Shown in pieces: positions 26,501 to 34,981 of a stretch of DNA of 64,000 nucleotides (its first letter is position 1; every line of letters starts with the position of its first letter). The translations under genes and the position numbers were made by a program. The notes below the pieces were generated by a model. It saw only the letters and a program-made list of their open reading frames with translations, ran no database searches and was not told the DNA's origin. This stretch comes from JAGVSV01 sp050952845 (GTDB lineage Bacteria > Bacillota > Clostridia > Christensenellales > Aristaeellaceae), in the NCBI GenBank assembly GCA_050952845.1, contig JBMNLP010000001.1, positions 1,426,001 through 1,490,000 of the forward strand, in the 5' to 3' direction.

Positions 26501-27111
26501 GGCGCCAGGTGCAGGGCGATCTCCTCCAGTATATCGTCGATGCGCAGCAGATTTTCCCTGGCCTTTGCCAGCTTTTTCTCTGCCTCTTCCTTGCGGACAC
26601 GATATGTGACGATGCCGGCAGCTTCTTCAAACACGAGGCGGCGCTCATCGCTCTTGCTGGAGAGTATTTCGTCGATTCTACCTTGACCTATCAGGGAATA
26701 ACCATCCTTCCCGATGCCGGTATCTCGAAACAGATCGGTAATATCGCGCAGACGGCAAGGCGACTTGTTCAGATAATACTCGCTGTCGCCACTGCGGTAT
26801 ACGCGCCTGGTCACCATGACTTCGGAAAAAATGGAGTTCAGCGCATGGTCGGCATTGTCAAACAGCAGTGAAACCTCGCAGTAATGCATGGGCTTACGCC
26901 TTTGCGTGCCGCTGAATATGACATCTTCCATCCTGGTGCCGCGCAGGGTTTTGGCGCTCTGTTCGCCCAGCACCCACCGCACGGCATCGGATATGTTGCT
27001 TTTGCCCGATCCGTTTGGGCCGACAATGCCGGTGATGCCGTCGTTGAACACGATCTCGGTACGGTGTGGAAACGATTTGAAGCCGTAAATCTCAACCTTC
27101 TTCAGCTTCAT
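23551..27111 (-). CDS. smc: Chromosome partition protein SMC
   Basis: SMC forms the condensin ring that organises and segregates the chromosome. The 1186 residues show the N-terminal ATP site GPNGSGKSNISDAV, two long coiled coils, a hinge at about residues 510-660, and the C-terminal LLSGGERALTAIAILFAML signature with Walker B FCILDEIEAALDD. The ATG at 27111 is preferred to the adjacent TTG. The gene overlaps the end of rnc by 20 bases. Confidence 0.98.
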   Translation of the reverse strand: MKLKKVEIYGFKSFPHRTEIVFNDGITGIVGPNGSGKSNISDAVRWVLGEQSAKTLRGTRMEDVIFSGTQRRKPMHYCEVSLLFDNADHALNSIFSEVMVTRRVYRSGDSEYYLNKSPCRLRDITDLFRDTGIGKDGYSLIGQGRIDEILSSKSDERRLVFEEAAGIVTYRVRKEEAEKKLAKARENLLRIDDILEEIALHLAPLEEQAEKAQEFLALSDRLRSHEINVFLIRHDRLRERMATTKALSDTLQAALVEQEEELNRLYQGQERSSCELNAIDIKLQEARMAQGDANKQLFDAQRVLEQEKAKKEALLTEMTRHREATQDAERKLHELDALYQQGCGESGVQQTLLNEAEQHVQAEQAALDALISAADEAEKTLDAHKDDILTAMNRLNDVKTMQARQQAVLSQMEKQLVEVSENASALEADAAGLESALQDAGTTLKHTEADAAALADQRDRMDEELRLLRQDHQQRNEDMRSIAGAQRVAENRLSLLEEMSRDYEGYHQAVRRALSFAADDPEVFDVVAKLIRVPREYETAINMILGGTLQHIVTASEEAAKRMIDYLRENRLGRTTFLPLSAIRPRNLSVEERKLLSMPGCLGVASELVAYDAMFRNVMENILGRTVIADSLSTAIAISRAGKQAFNVVTLQGDVMRAGGAMTGGTAQGQSTSLLGREREAEELRTSLAQGAIRLATLNDEIKSLAAAIEQAEDKFNAADRLVQDARIAVARDNERLSRARDELDAHLMRLGRTREAADQLEQAIHELRDDLAQAALASDSQAFDQEEMNEKTKALQRDLVLARERVEAQRGLAAARLVEYSEIEHRLRILTRDSARWDKEKAALANELEKSSKKADDLAEQLLRAENALEEQAGICALGEAAVAEADNQVRLLDEARRAIAMAQQGYIGDTEKAHAAHRVGTEKLHKNELVLSRLENELQSLCSYIWDAYELTYEAAAQQQTDGAFDIASAEREIRQLKEQIRLLGSINVGAIEEHAQTRQRFNDLRLQRDDTLKAEQDLTDLIAQLLSGMEQQFSEEFEKLNRYFGETFSRLFGGGHAELRLADPSQPISCDIEIAAQPPGKKLQLLSLLSGGERALTAIAILFAMLKLKPTPFCILDEIEAALDDANITNFADYLSEYARSTQFIVITHRKGTMERCDALYGVSMEEKGVSSMISVNLQEYAV

Positions 27112-27781
27112 CAAATTTCACCAGGGAGACGAATTTCTTCAGCACCAGCTTTGCCGCCTCCTGTTCCGCCCGTTTCTTGGAAGAGCCACTGCCGCGAGCC
27201 AGCTCACACCCCTCGGCATATACGGCTACCTGGTAGATGCGCTGATGCGGCGGGCCATCCTCGCTCAGCGTCTTGTAGGTGGGGGCTTCGCGGCCCATGG
27301 CCTGCAGCTTTTCCTGCAGCACGCTCTTGCTGTCGGATGTGTCGCTGGCCTGGCTCAGCTGATCTGCCCACAGCGTTGAGACAAGCGCAGACGCTTTCTC
27401 CATACCACCGTCCAAGTAAACAGCGGCGATCAGCGCCTCCATGGCATCGGATATGATACTGGACCTGTTGCGGCCGCCGTTTCGCTCGCACTCGGCGCTC
27501 ATGCGAATATAGTTGCCCAGCGAAATAGACTGAGCTACCTCAAACAACGTTGCCTCCCGGATCAGAGAAGCGCGCATCCTGGTCATCATTCCTTCTGATA
27601 GCCGGGGCTTCATGCGGAATAAAACATCGCTCATCAAATACCCTAAAACCGCGTCGCCTAAAAACTCAAGACGCTGGTTATTTTTCTCCGAATAGGAAGG
27701 ATGGGTTAGCGCGCGTTCCAGCAGCTTGATGTTGTCGAAAGAATACTGCATGGAAAGCATCAGCATGGATAAATCGTTCAT
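27092..27781 (-). CDS. rnc: Ribonuclease III
   Basis: RNase III cuts double-stranded RNA in rRNA maturation. The catalytic signature is NQRLEFLGDAVLGYLMSD, with a second acidic site in DAMEALIAAVYLDGG and a C-terminal double-stranded RNA-binding domain. The frame is open to 27844, but that extension covers a terminator after acpP. I therefore place the start at MNDLSMLML (27781), giving 229 residues, the normal size. Confidence 0.95.
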   Translation of the reverse strand: MNDLSMLMLSMQYSFDNIKLLERALTHPSYSEKNNQRLEFLGDAVLGYLMSDVLFRMKPRLSEGMMTRMRASLIREATLFEVAQSISLGNYIRMSAECERNGGRNRSSIISDAMEALIAAVYLDGGMEKASALVSTLWADQLSQASDTSDSKSVLQEKLQAMGREAPTYKTLSEDGPPHQRIYQVAVYAEGCELARGSGSSKKRAEQEAAKLVLKKFVSLVKFDEAEEG

Positions 27782-27793
27782 ACACCCCACATC

Positions 27794-27822
27794 AAAAAGC
27801 TGCCGCTGCGTTTTGCGGCAGC
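27794..27822 (-). terminator. Intra-operon terminator between acpP and rnc
   Basis: A perfect eight-base-pair stem (GCTGCCGC with GCGGCAGC) is followed directly by TTTTT on the minus strand. It would end or attenuate the plsX-acpP transcript before rnc-smc-ftsY. Confidence 0.8.
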
Positions 27823-27844
27823 CAGTCAAACCCGCACCATTCAT

Positions 27845-28075
27845 TTATTGCTGGCGCTGTTCAATGTATTCGACAACATCCCCCACGGTTTTCAGCGATG
27901 TGATGGCGTTGTCATCAACCTGCATGTTGTAATGGTCCTCTAAGTCCATGATCAACACCATGACGTTGGCGCTGTCGGCGCCCAAATCCTCAACAAGCCG
28001 TGCCTCACGGGTTACCTTTGCGGTGTCTACTTTTAACTGTTCTGCGATCATTTTCGATACATTTTCAAAAACCAT
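27845..28075 (-). CDS. acpP: Acyl carrier protein
   Basis: ACP carries growing fatty acids on a 4'-phosphopantetheine arm. The 76 residues start MVFENVSKMI, chosen because GGAGG lies eight bases before that ATG. The modification site is Ser35 in DLGADSANVMVLIM. The usual context is DSLD, so here the Leu and Asp after the serine are Ala and Asn, and the recognition helix is less acidic than normal. It follows plsX in the fatty-acid/phospholipid order. Confidence 0.95.
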   Translation of the reverse strand: MVFENVSKMIAEQLKVDTAKVTREARLVEDLGADSANVMVLIMDLEDHYNMQVDDNAITSLKTVGDVVEYIEQRQQ

Positions 28076-28079
28076 GCTC

Positions 28080-29087
28080 TTATCCTCCATTCTGTTTATG
28101 TGTTATGATTTCCTCGATGGTGCCGGCAACCTTGCCTTTCACCATGTTGATAGCCTGTTGTATGGCGCTGGCGAACGAACGAGCGTTGCTGCTGCCGTGC
28201 GCCTTGACAACGGCGCCCTGGACGCCCAAAAGCGGCGCACCGCCTACCTCTTGGTAATCCATAGCACTCTTTACCCGTTGAAGCGCAGGTTTTGCCAGCA
28301 TTGCGCCCACCTTGCTGCGCAGATCTGCCGACAGCTCCTGTTTGATCATCCCCATCAGCGTAGCGGCAACACCCTCCATGAACTTCAAAATCAGGTTGCC
28401 GCTGAACCCGTCGCAAACCAATACATCCGCGACGTCGGCGGTGATGTACCGCGCTTCAATGTTGCCCACAAAATGAAAAGCAGCCTGTTGCATCATATCA
28501 TAGGCGGCTTTGTACAGCTGGCTGCCTTTTTCAGGCTCCTCACCAATGTTGACAAGCCCTACCCGGGGGGCTTTGACGCCACGCACATGCTTCATGTACA
28601 CATCGCCCATCAAACCAAACTGCACGAGCCAGTCGGGCCGACAGTCGACGTTAGCGCCGCAGTCGATCAGCAGAAAATGGCCTTTTCCATTGGGCAACAA
28701 CGGTGCCAGCGCGGGCCGGTCGATGCCAGGCACGCGGCCTAAGCGGAGCATGCCGCCCAACAGAACAGCCCCTGTCGACCCGGCTGACACAAACCCGTCC
28801 GCTTCGCCATTTCGAACAGCTAACATGCCCATGACAATGGAGGAGTTTTTCTTCTGACGGATAGCGATCGCCGGCGCGTCATGGTTGGTAATGGTGTCCG
28901 GTGCGTCAACTAAATTCAACCGGCCGGCAACATCATCCGCCTGGTTTAGCAGCGACTCAATGCGGTGCAGCTCACCAGCAAGCGTCAACTTGAGATTGGC
29001 TTCCGCCCGCAGTACCTGCAGTGCTCCTTCGATGATTGCCCCGGGCGCGTTGTCGCCACCCATGGCGTCTATAAAAAGATGCGTCAA
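28080..29087 (-). CDS. plsX: Phosphate acyltransferase PlsX
   Basis: PlsX converts acyl-ACP to acyl-phosphate, the donor for PlsY in phospholipid synthesis. The 335 residues begin MTHLFIDAMGGDNAPGAIIEGAL, the family signature, and include SAGSTGAVLLGGMLRLGRVPGIDRPAL and VCDGFSGNLILKFMEG. It begins the plsX-acpP-rnc-smc-ftsY run, with a promoter just upstream. I saw no FapR operator. Confidence 0.97.
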   Translation of the reverse strand: MTHLFIDAMGGDNAPGAIIEGALQVLRAEANLKLTLAGELHRIESLLNQADDVAGRLNLVDAPDTITNHDAPAIAIRQKKNSSIVMGMLAVRNGEADGFVSAGSTGAVLLGGMLRLGRVPGIDRPALAPLLPNGKGHFLLIDCGANVDCRPDWLVQFGLMGDVYMKHVRGVKAPRVGLVNIGEEPEKGSQLYKAAYDMMQQAAFHFVGNIEARYITADVADVLVCDGFSGNLILKFMEGVAATLMGMIKQELSADLRSKVGAMLAKPALQRVKSAMDYQEVGGAPLLGVQGAVVKAHGSSNARSFASAIQQAINMVKGKVAGTIEEIITHKQNGG

Positions 29088-29155
29088 ACCATTGCCTTCC
29101 TTGTGGTCTGTCGTTGATAGAAGATACAGGCGCTCATCAAAGCTACCCGTGCGTT

Positions 29156-29184
29156 ATTTTAGCATAGATGGTAAGGTGTGACAA
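29156..29184 (-). promoter_or_regulatory. Putative promoter of plsX-acpP
   Basis: TTGTCA and TAAAAT are 17 bases apart on the minus strand, giving a leader of about 60 bases before plsX. Confidence 0.65.
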
Positions 29185-29196
29185 GCGCACGCTGCA

Positions 29197-32010
29197 TCAG
29201 AATGAATCGGTGTACAGTTCGCCGCCATAGGTGTTGTTATATTCCTCACGCGTCATCAAGGTCTTGCGGGGCTTGGTGCCTTCGTTGCCGCTGATGATAC
29301 CGCGCTTGTCCATCTCATCGATCAGCCTTCCTGCCCGGCCATACCCCACGCGCAGCACACGCTGGATCATGCTGATGGATATCTGCCCAGCCTCCACCGC
29401 CATCTCGATGGCTTTGGGGAGCAGCTCATCAACTTCATCCCTGCCGTCGACATCTGGCTCATATCCTGGCTTGTTGGCATCGGCGCCGCCTTGTTCAATG
29501 TGCTCGATGATGTCGACATTATATTCCGCGCGGTTGCGGCTTTTGACGAATTCGACCACCCGGTTGACATCCTTGTCGCTGATGAAACAACCCTGTACGC
29601 GCAGTGGCGCAGCAAGGTTTCTCGGATGGTACAGCATGTCACCATGGCCCAGCAGCTTTTCGGCGCCAGGCATGTCAAGGATGGTTCTGCTGTCCACCAG
29701 CGAACTCACCTGGAAGGCGATGCGGCTGGGAATATTTGCCTTGATCACGCCGGTGATCACGTCCACTGATGGGCGCTGCGTAGCCAAGATCAGGCAGATA
29801 CCTGCCGCCCTGGCCTTGGCTGTGATGCGCTTGATGTGGTCATCGATGATTTTGCCGGCTGTCGCCATCAAGTCAGCCATTTCATCGACGATAACAACCA
29901 GCCGGGGCATCTTCTCCTCGTCGCTGCCCACCTTTCTGTTGTATGCTTCAAGGTTTCTAACGTGAAAGGCTTCTAACTTCTTATAGCGCTCATCCATCTC
30001 CTGGCAGACCCACTCCAGTGCGCTGACAGCCTTTTTGGGGTCGGTAATCACCGGCAGCAGCAGGTGCGGCACATCGTTGTACGGCTGCAGCTCAACAAAT
30101 TTGGGGTCAACCAGTATCAGCCGCACCGCAGTTGGGGACGCGTTATAAAGCAGGCTGGTAATGATGCTGTTGATACAGACGGATTTTCCGCTGCCTGTGG
30201 CGCCTGCAATTAGAAGATGCGGCATGTCCATCAGCTCGCACAAAACAGGCGCGCCGGTGATATCCTTGCCCAGCGCCACCGCAGTGGGCGACTTGCTCTC
30301 CTGCATTTTCTGCGAGCCGAGCACATCCCGCAGGTACACGGTGGTCGTCACCTCGTTGGACACCTCGATACCGATCAGCGGAGTGCCGGGAATGGGGATC
30401 TCTGCCCGGACAGGACTCTTGGCTAACAGCTCAACAGATAAGTTGTCCATCACATTGCGCAGCCTGTTTACGTTGACCCCTTCTGCCAGGCGGATGGCAA
30501 ATCGGGTAATGGCAGGTCCGTGAACAATTTGCTGCAGCTGAGCTGAAATGTTAAAGCTGTTCAGCGTTTGAATCAGCTTATCGGCGCGCGCCAGATCCTC
30601 CTTGGTGGTATCGTTGCCGGCAGACTCAGGCGGCTCAGACAGCAGGCGTAGCGGCGGCTTTTCATAGCTGTCAAGCACCATGGACAGCTGCCTGTGCTTT
30701 TTGGAGCCAGGCATGATGGTGCCGTCCAGCCTTCGCTCGCCGTCTGTCAAGGTCTCCTTCTTTGCTGTAACGGCAACCCGCTCGCCCGTCAGCGGCACAG
30801 CAGGAGCCGTCGTAACCGGCTTGACCGGCTGCTTGGGCATCGTTTGCTTGGCAGGGATAGGTTGAGTAGATACAGGCACAGGTTCAGCATCGCGAACATC
30901 CGCCGTATCCGACGGGACATTCGCCACCATCTCTATTTGCTGCTTTTTCTCATCGACAGCATCAACAAAACTCCGCTGAACGGGCGCAGCATGCTTTGGT
31001 GGCGATACCTGCCGCGCCGGTTCCACAAAGCGGTCGTCATGCTCATAAAATTCCTTGCCGACTGAAATAAAGGCATTGTCATCACTGACCGCATGCGTCG
31101 TGCCAGTTTCTACAACAGGCTGATGATTAGCATACGTTGCCTGCGCAGGCTCTGCCTGTACCTCAGGACGCTGAAACACTGCGGCGTGCTGATCAAACGA
31201 AACAGGCTGCTGCACGGGATCCGGGTAATTGCCGGCTCCGGCCCAGGTGGCAGACTCCGGGTATGCAGGCTGCTGCTCCTGGGGTACATGCCATGTTTCC
31301 GTAACGTCCGTTTGAGCGACGGTTGGCTGTGCCAGCTGCTGGGCAGCCTGGTCCGTCTGCTCCCTGCTCCGCAACTTTTCCTGCCTTTTCATATCCATCC
31401 GATGTATCAGTGTTGCCGGGGTCATGCGGATCATGGCAAACAACAGGCTGACCATAGCGATGACAAGAAAAGCGACGCCCCCTACAATGCCCAGCAGCTT
31501 CCACAGCGGGAATGCCAGCAGCATGCCCAGCACGCCGCCACCAACAAGCGGCGTCAGCATATTGTCAAACCGCGTATAGGTCAGCGAAATGTAAGCATTC
31601 ATGCTGCCCGGCTCAGGCATGTTCCTATAGTTTTGGTTGATGTTGCGGATATAGTCCATCAGCGACCCATAGCCCGCTACTGATGAAACCAGCGTCATGA
31701 AGGCCGTCAGGCACAGCATGAAAAGAAAAGACAGGATAAACGGGCGAAACGATACATACCGCCTGGCTGATACCGCCAATAGTACGCCCAGCCAAATGAT
31801 CAACACCGGTATGGCAGGATAGGCTGCGCCGCCGAGGCCTGCTGATAAATTTTTAAGAAACTGCAACGAAAAAGAGGATGTTTGCATGATCATGCCCAGC
31901 AGACAACCAAGTCCCAGTGACAGGCACAGAATGCCCGCCGACAGGGTGACGATGCCTCCCCGGTCTGTTGACCGAATGGCTTGTTTGACTGGTTTACGCG
32001 CCGACGACAT
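29197..32010 (-). CDS. ftsK: DNA translocase FtsK/SpoIIIE
   Basis: This septal or spore DNA pump clears chromosomes during division. The 937 residues comprise about four N-terminal membrane helices (to about residue 190), a long low-complexity Pro/Gln/Val-rich linker, and a motor domain with GATGSGKSVCINS (near residue 603), LVVIVDEMADLM and LATQRPSVDVITG. A C-terminal winged-helix gamma domain (RVLRVGYGRAGRLIDEMDKRGI) reads DNA polarity. It follows an exported protein gene by 21 bases. Confidence 0.97.
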   Translation of the reverse strand: MSSARKPVKQAIRSTDRGGIVTLSAGILCLSLGLGCLLGMIMQTSSFSLQFLKNLSAGLGGAAYPAIPVLIIWLGVLLAVSARRYVSFRPFILSFLFMLCLTAFMTLVSSVAGYGSLMDYIRNINQNYRNMPEPGSMNAYISLTYTRFDNMLTPLVGGGVLGMLLAFPLWKLLGIVGGVAFLVIAMVSLLFAMIRMTPATLIHRMDMKRQEKLRSREQTDQAAQQLAQPTVAQTDVTETWHVPQEQQPAYPESATWAGAGNYPDPVQQPVSFDQHAAVFQRPEVQAEPAQATYANHQPVVETGTTHAVSDDNAFISVGKEFYEHDDRFVEPARQVSPPKHAAPVQRSFVDAVDEKKQQIEMVANVPSDTADVRDAEPVPVSTQPIPAKQTMPKQPVKPVTTAPAVPLTGERVAVTAKKETLTDGERRLDGTIMPGSKKHRQLSMVLDSYEKPPLRLLSEPPESAGNDTTKEDLARADKLIQTLNSFNISAQLQQIVHGPAITRFAIRLAEGVNVNRLRNVMDNLSVELLAKSPVRAEIPIPGTPLIGIEVSNEVTTTVYLRDVLGSQKMQESKSPTAVALGKDITGAPVLCELMDMPHLLIAGATGSGKSVCINSIITSLLYNASPTAVRLILVDPKFVELQPYNDVPHLLLPVITDPKKAVSALEWVCQEMDERYKKLEAFHVRNLEAYNRKVGSDEEKMPRLVVIVDEMADLMATAGKIIDDHIKRITAKARAAGICLILATQRPSVDVITGVIKANIPSRIAFQVSSLVDSRTILDMPGAEKLLGHGDMLYHPRNLAAPLRVQGCFISDKDVNRVVEFVKSRNRAEYNVDIIEHIEQGGADANKPGYEPDVDGRDEVDELLPKAIEMAVEAGQISISMIQRVLRVGYGRAGRLIDEMDKRGIISGNEGTKPRKTLMTREEYNNTYGGELYTDSF

Positions 32011-32031
32011 GCAGTCCTCCTGTTTGGTTGA

Positions 32032-33204
32032 TCATGGCATGCTGAGCCAGACTGACGCCAGCACCTGTTGTTCATCGTGGTTCAACGCAAGCTGATGGCT
32101 GCCGACTATATACAAATCCAGTGTGCCGGGCGCAAACCCATACAGCGCCGCCGAAGCCTCGTCAAGCGGCAGCGCCGTGCCTTCTCCCAGCACAGCCAGA
32201 CAGGCTTCGCGTGGTGTGATGCCTGTGATCAAGCCGAACAGATTGATACGGCAAGACACAATGCCCTCCACGCAGCCCGTGTCCTCATCGCCTGACGAAA
32301 CCAACCACGTTTTTCTGAAAGCGGCATCCTCTAACTGATACTTGTTGGCGCCAGGGAAAGCTTCCGAATCGATGGGCATTTTGTACTGCTCTATCAGCGC
32401 AGCTAAATCATCCCCGAGTTTAGCCGGAACACCGGGCAGCACGCCTTCGGCACAGGCAGCTTTTATCAGGCCGGCGCTCTCCAGCGACGGCAGGAACGCC
32501 GCTTCCCCAATGCCCATCCGGCTGAGGAGGCTGCCAGGCGACAGGTCCAGCAAGTCTCTGATTTCATGGTAGTGGAACTGCACTGCTGCGGGCTTGCCCG
32601 ACAGGAACAGGATGTCATCAACAGGGTAATAAAACGTCAGCCCGACGTCATCCGCCAGCACGCTGTCCAGTGGTACGGGCGTCAACATGGAAGCATCCAG
32701 GTAGTCGGAAAGCTCGTCGAGTATGTAGTCCTCTGAATAGCTGTCAATGGCGTCCTGCGCCAACGCCACATCAGCAAAGATATCTTCAGAGGCAATGAGT
32801 GCTCCATTCTCAAGATCGAACATCATGGGTGTAACCTGAACGCCGGGTCTGCCGGTGGGCATTTTGCCGCTTGCCTCCACCAGCACCGTCAGCACATCGG
32901 CGCCTTCCGGCGCCGCATACACCTTCGCTTTGGATGTCAGGGTCAAACCGCCCGGCTCGCCGCCTTCCAGGGTGGACAGCGTACCGATGTGTCCGTTGAT
33001 CTGCGCCAACGATACGACAGCCTGGTTGACGGTATCCATCACCACCTGATCAGGGTGCCTGATCAGCCGGGGATAGGATATCGTCCCGCCGCTGTTCTCT
33101 AAAACGACATATTCAACCGAGACAAGCTGCTCACCAGCTAAGACAGGCTGTGAAAACACCCATGCCAACAGGCAGATGACAGCAACTGTTTTTTTTAGGT
33201 GCAT
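32032..33204 (-). CDS. Exported protein with DUF3298-like region
   Basis: The 390-residue protein starts with a clear signal peptide (MHLKKTVAVICLLAWVFSQPVLAG). The middle part (VTPMMFDLENGALIASEDIFAD, then LTFYYPVDDILFLSGKPAAVQFHYHEIRDLL) resembles the DUF3298 fold found in RsiV and other secreted lysozyme-binding or wall proteins. This match is by pattern only. The C-terminal 150 residues are not recognised. It shares a promoter and probably an operon with ftsK. Confidence 0.65.
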   Translation of the reverse strand: MHLKKTVAVICLLAWVFSQPVLAGEQLVSVEYVVLENSGGTISYPRLIRHPDQVVMDTVNQAVVSLAQINGHIGTLSTLEGGEPGGLTLTSKAKVYAAPEGADVLTVLVEASGKMPTGRPGVQVTPMMFDLENGALIASEDIFADVALAQDAIDSYSEDYILDELSDYLDASMLTPVPLDSVLADDVGLTFYYPVDDILFLSGKPAAVQFHYHEIRDLLDLSPGSLLSRMGIGEAAFLPSLESAGLIKAACAEGVLPGVPAKLGDDLAALIEQYKMPIDSEAFPGANKYQLEDAAFRKTWLVSSGDEDTGCVEGIVSCRINLFGLITGITPREACLAVLGEGTALPLDEASAALYGFAPGTLDLYIVGSHQLALNHDEQQVLASVWLSMP

Positions 33205-33224
33205 GACTTCACCCCCTGTTCCGT

Positions 33225-33253
33225 ATTGTACAGGATTGCAGAAAATGTTTCAA
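33225..33253 (-). promoter_or_regulatory. Putative promoter of the exported protein-ftsK unit
   Basis: TTGAAA and TACAAT are separated by 17 bases on the minus strand, about 20 bases before the start codon. Confidence 0.7.
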
Positions 33254-33280
33254 GTTGTGAAATAATTAGAAACAATTATG

Positions 33281-33655
33281 TCATAAATTTTGGGGACCAT
33301 CGCTGCGGTAGCCGGGCTTGTTGCTGCCGCCCTGCTGCCTGGAAAAATTTTCTCTGTTCTTTTGCACATAGATGGCGTGCAGCTCGTCGGACGTCATCTC
33401 CAACTTGATGCACATGCTGACAAAAAAATGGAGGATGTCGACCAGTTCTTCCTTGGCGGCAGGCAGGTCAACCGGTTTCTTGTCCTTCCACCACTTGAAA
33501 TTGACTTCGTCCAACAACTCAGCCATTTCGCTGAGCATGGCCAGCATATACTTCTGGATCCACTCGTCAGCCGTTATGCCTTCCAATTTCCTGCGTGCAA
33601 TCAAATCGTCATTGAACGCCTTTTGCAAACGGAAAATATCATCCAATTTGTCCAT
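33281..33655 (-). CDS. dUTPase-2/MazG-like nucleotide pyrophosphatase
   Basis: The 124-residue all-alpha protein resembles the dimeric dUTPase family. It shows the acidic metal-binding helices SEMAELLDEVNFKWWKD and KEELVDILHFFVSMCIKL. Such enzymes hydrolyse dUTP or related nucleotides to the monophosphate and pyrophosphate. The ATG at 33655 lies six to seven bases after an AGGGGG sequence. Another ATG is at 33661. It overlaps the end of the upstream M16 peptidase gene. Confidence 0.75.
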   Translation of the reverse strand: MDKLDDIFRLQKAFNDDLIARRKLEGITADEWIQKYMLAMLSEMAELLDEVNFKWWKDKKPVDLPAAKEELVDILHFFVSMCIKLEMTSDELHAIYVQKNRENFSRQQGGSNKPGYRSDGPQNL

Positions 33656-34913
33656 ATTCATACCCCCTGATCGTAGCTATCAGTTTTTCTGCGTCTTTTC
33701 CTACAAAAGCCATGCCAGCGCCGGACCCTAACACCTGCACGGCAATCCTGTGCACATCCTGCTTTGTCACGCGCTCAATGCCCGCCAGCACCTTCCTGGC
33801 GGGCTTTATTTCCCGCCCCAGCAGCGTGGCGCTGCCCAGCGCCGTCATCCGCTGGTAGGCGCTTTCCTGGGCAAGGACATAGCCGGTTTTCATCTGCTCC
33901 TTGGCCTGTCTGAGCTCGCGGTTGGAGACGCCATCCGCGAGAAAGCTCTCTGTTTCCTCGTCTACCAGCTGAAGCACCTTTTCGGCATTGGCGGGCGACA
34001 CCGCCGCATAGATGACAAAGTCGCCACAGGTCGGGTAGAATGATGGCGCCGAGTAGATATTGTATACCAGGCCCTTCTGCTCACGGATACGCTGGAACAG
34101 CCGGGATGACACAGCGCCTCCGTATATGGTGTTCATCAGCAGCAAGCCATAGCTGTCTGGATGATCAGCCTGCAGCCCTTTGTACCCCAGGCATAGATAA
34201 ACCTGTTCAACAGGCTTATCTGCGCCAAGTTGCACAATCGTCCGGTTGGTCGTAATAGCAGGGAATACCGCAGCAGGCTGTACATTTTGCCATGTGCCAA
34301 AACGCTCATTCAGCAGTGACAGCATCTCATCCCGCTTAAACTGTCCCGCCACCGAAATCACGGTATTAGCAGGGTGGTAGAACTTGTCCCTGAACCGGAT
34401 GGCATCCTCTCTTGTATAGCCTGCAATGGCATTGCGCCGTCCCAATATGGGCTTAGCCAGCGGCTGTCCGCTATACAGGGCTTCGTTGATCAGATCATCC
34501 GCAGCATCCTCCGGATTATCCGCTGCCATGCTAATTTCTTCCAATACGACGTTCTTTTCCCTGTTCAGCTCCTCCTCAGCCATCAACGGCTGAAGAACGA
34601 GCTCTGCCAACAAGTCGGCCGCCTTTTTCAGGTTGCCCTCTGTCACCCTGGCATAGTAGGTGGTGTACAGCTTGCTCGTCGCGGCGTTAACTTGGCCGCC
34701 AATCATGTCCATCAGGCCAGCTAACTGCTGTACACTATAACGCTTTGTACCCTTGAAGGACATGTGCTCCATCAGGTGAGACAGGCCGGTTTCCCCGTCG
34801 TCCTCCAGCAAGGCGCCGGCTTTGACCCACACGCCGATAGCAGCTGAGCGGGTATGGTTGATGGGTTCAAACACAACGCGCAGCGCATTATCCAGTGTGA
34901 TCACTTCGTGCAT
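33639..34913 (-). CDS. M16 family zinc peptidase
   Basis: The protein is a pitrilysin/processing-peptidase-like enzyme. The inverted zinc motif HLMEH is in GLSHLMEHMSFKGTKRYS, and the distal glutamate lies in the following helix (LEEISMAADNPEDAADD region). The length of about 424 residues matches the single-unit M16B forms of Gram-positives, usually found next to pnp as here. The start is MHEVITLDNALRVVFEP, placed just after AGGAGA. Confidence 0.92.
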   Translation of the reverse strand: MHEVITLDNALRVVFEPINHTRSAAIGVWVKAGALLEDDGETGLSHLMEHMSFKGTKRYSVQQLAGLMDMIGGQVNAATSKLYTTYYARVTEGNLKKAADLLAELVLQPLMAEEELNREKNVVLEEISMAADNPEDAADDLINEALYSGQPLAKPILGRRNAIAGYTREDAIRFRDKFYHPANTVISVAGQFKRDEMLSLLNERFGTWQNVQPAAVFPAITTNRTIVQLGADKPVEQVYLCLGYKGLQADHPDSYGLLLMNTIYGGAVSSRLFQRIREQKGLVYNIYSAPSFYPTCGDFVIYAAVSPANAEKVLQLVDEETESFLADGVSNRELRQAKEQMKTGYVLAQESAYQRMTALGSATLLGREIKPARKVLAGIERVTKQDVHRIAVQVLGSGAGMAFVGKDAEKLIATIRGYEYGQIG

Positions 34914-34926
34914 GCTGTCTCCTATC

Positions 34927-34955
34927 AAAAAGGGGAACCCGGTGCAGGCCCCCTT
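34927..34955 (-). terminator. Terminator after pnp
   Basis: On the minus strand an AAGGGG / CCCCTT stem is followed by TTT, between pnp and the M16 peptidase gene. Confidence 0.6.
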
Positions 34956-34981
34956 GTGTTGCAGGTCAGGGTGAATATCCG

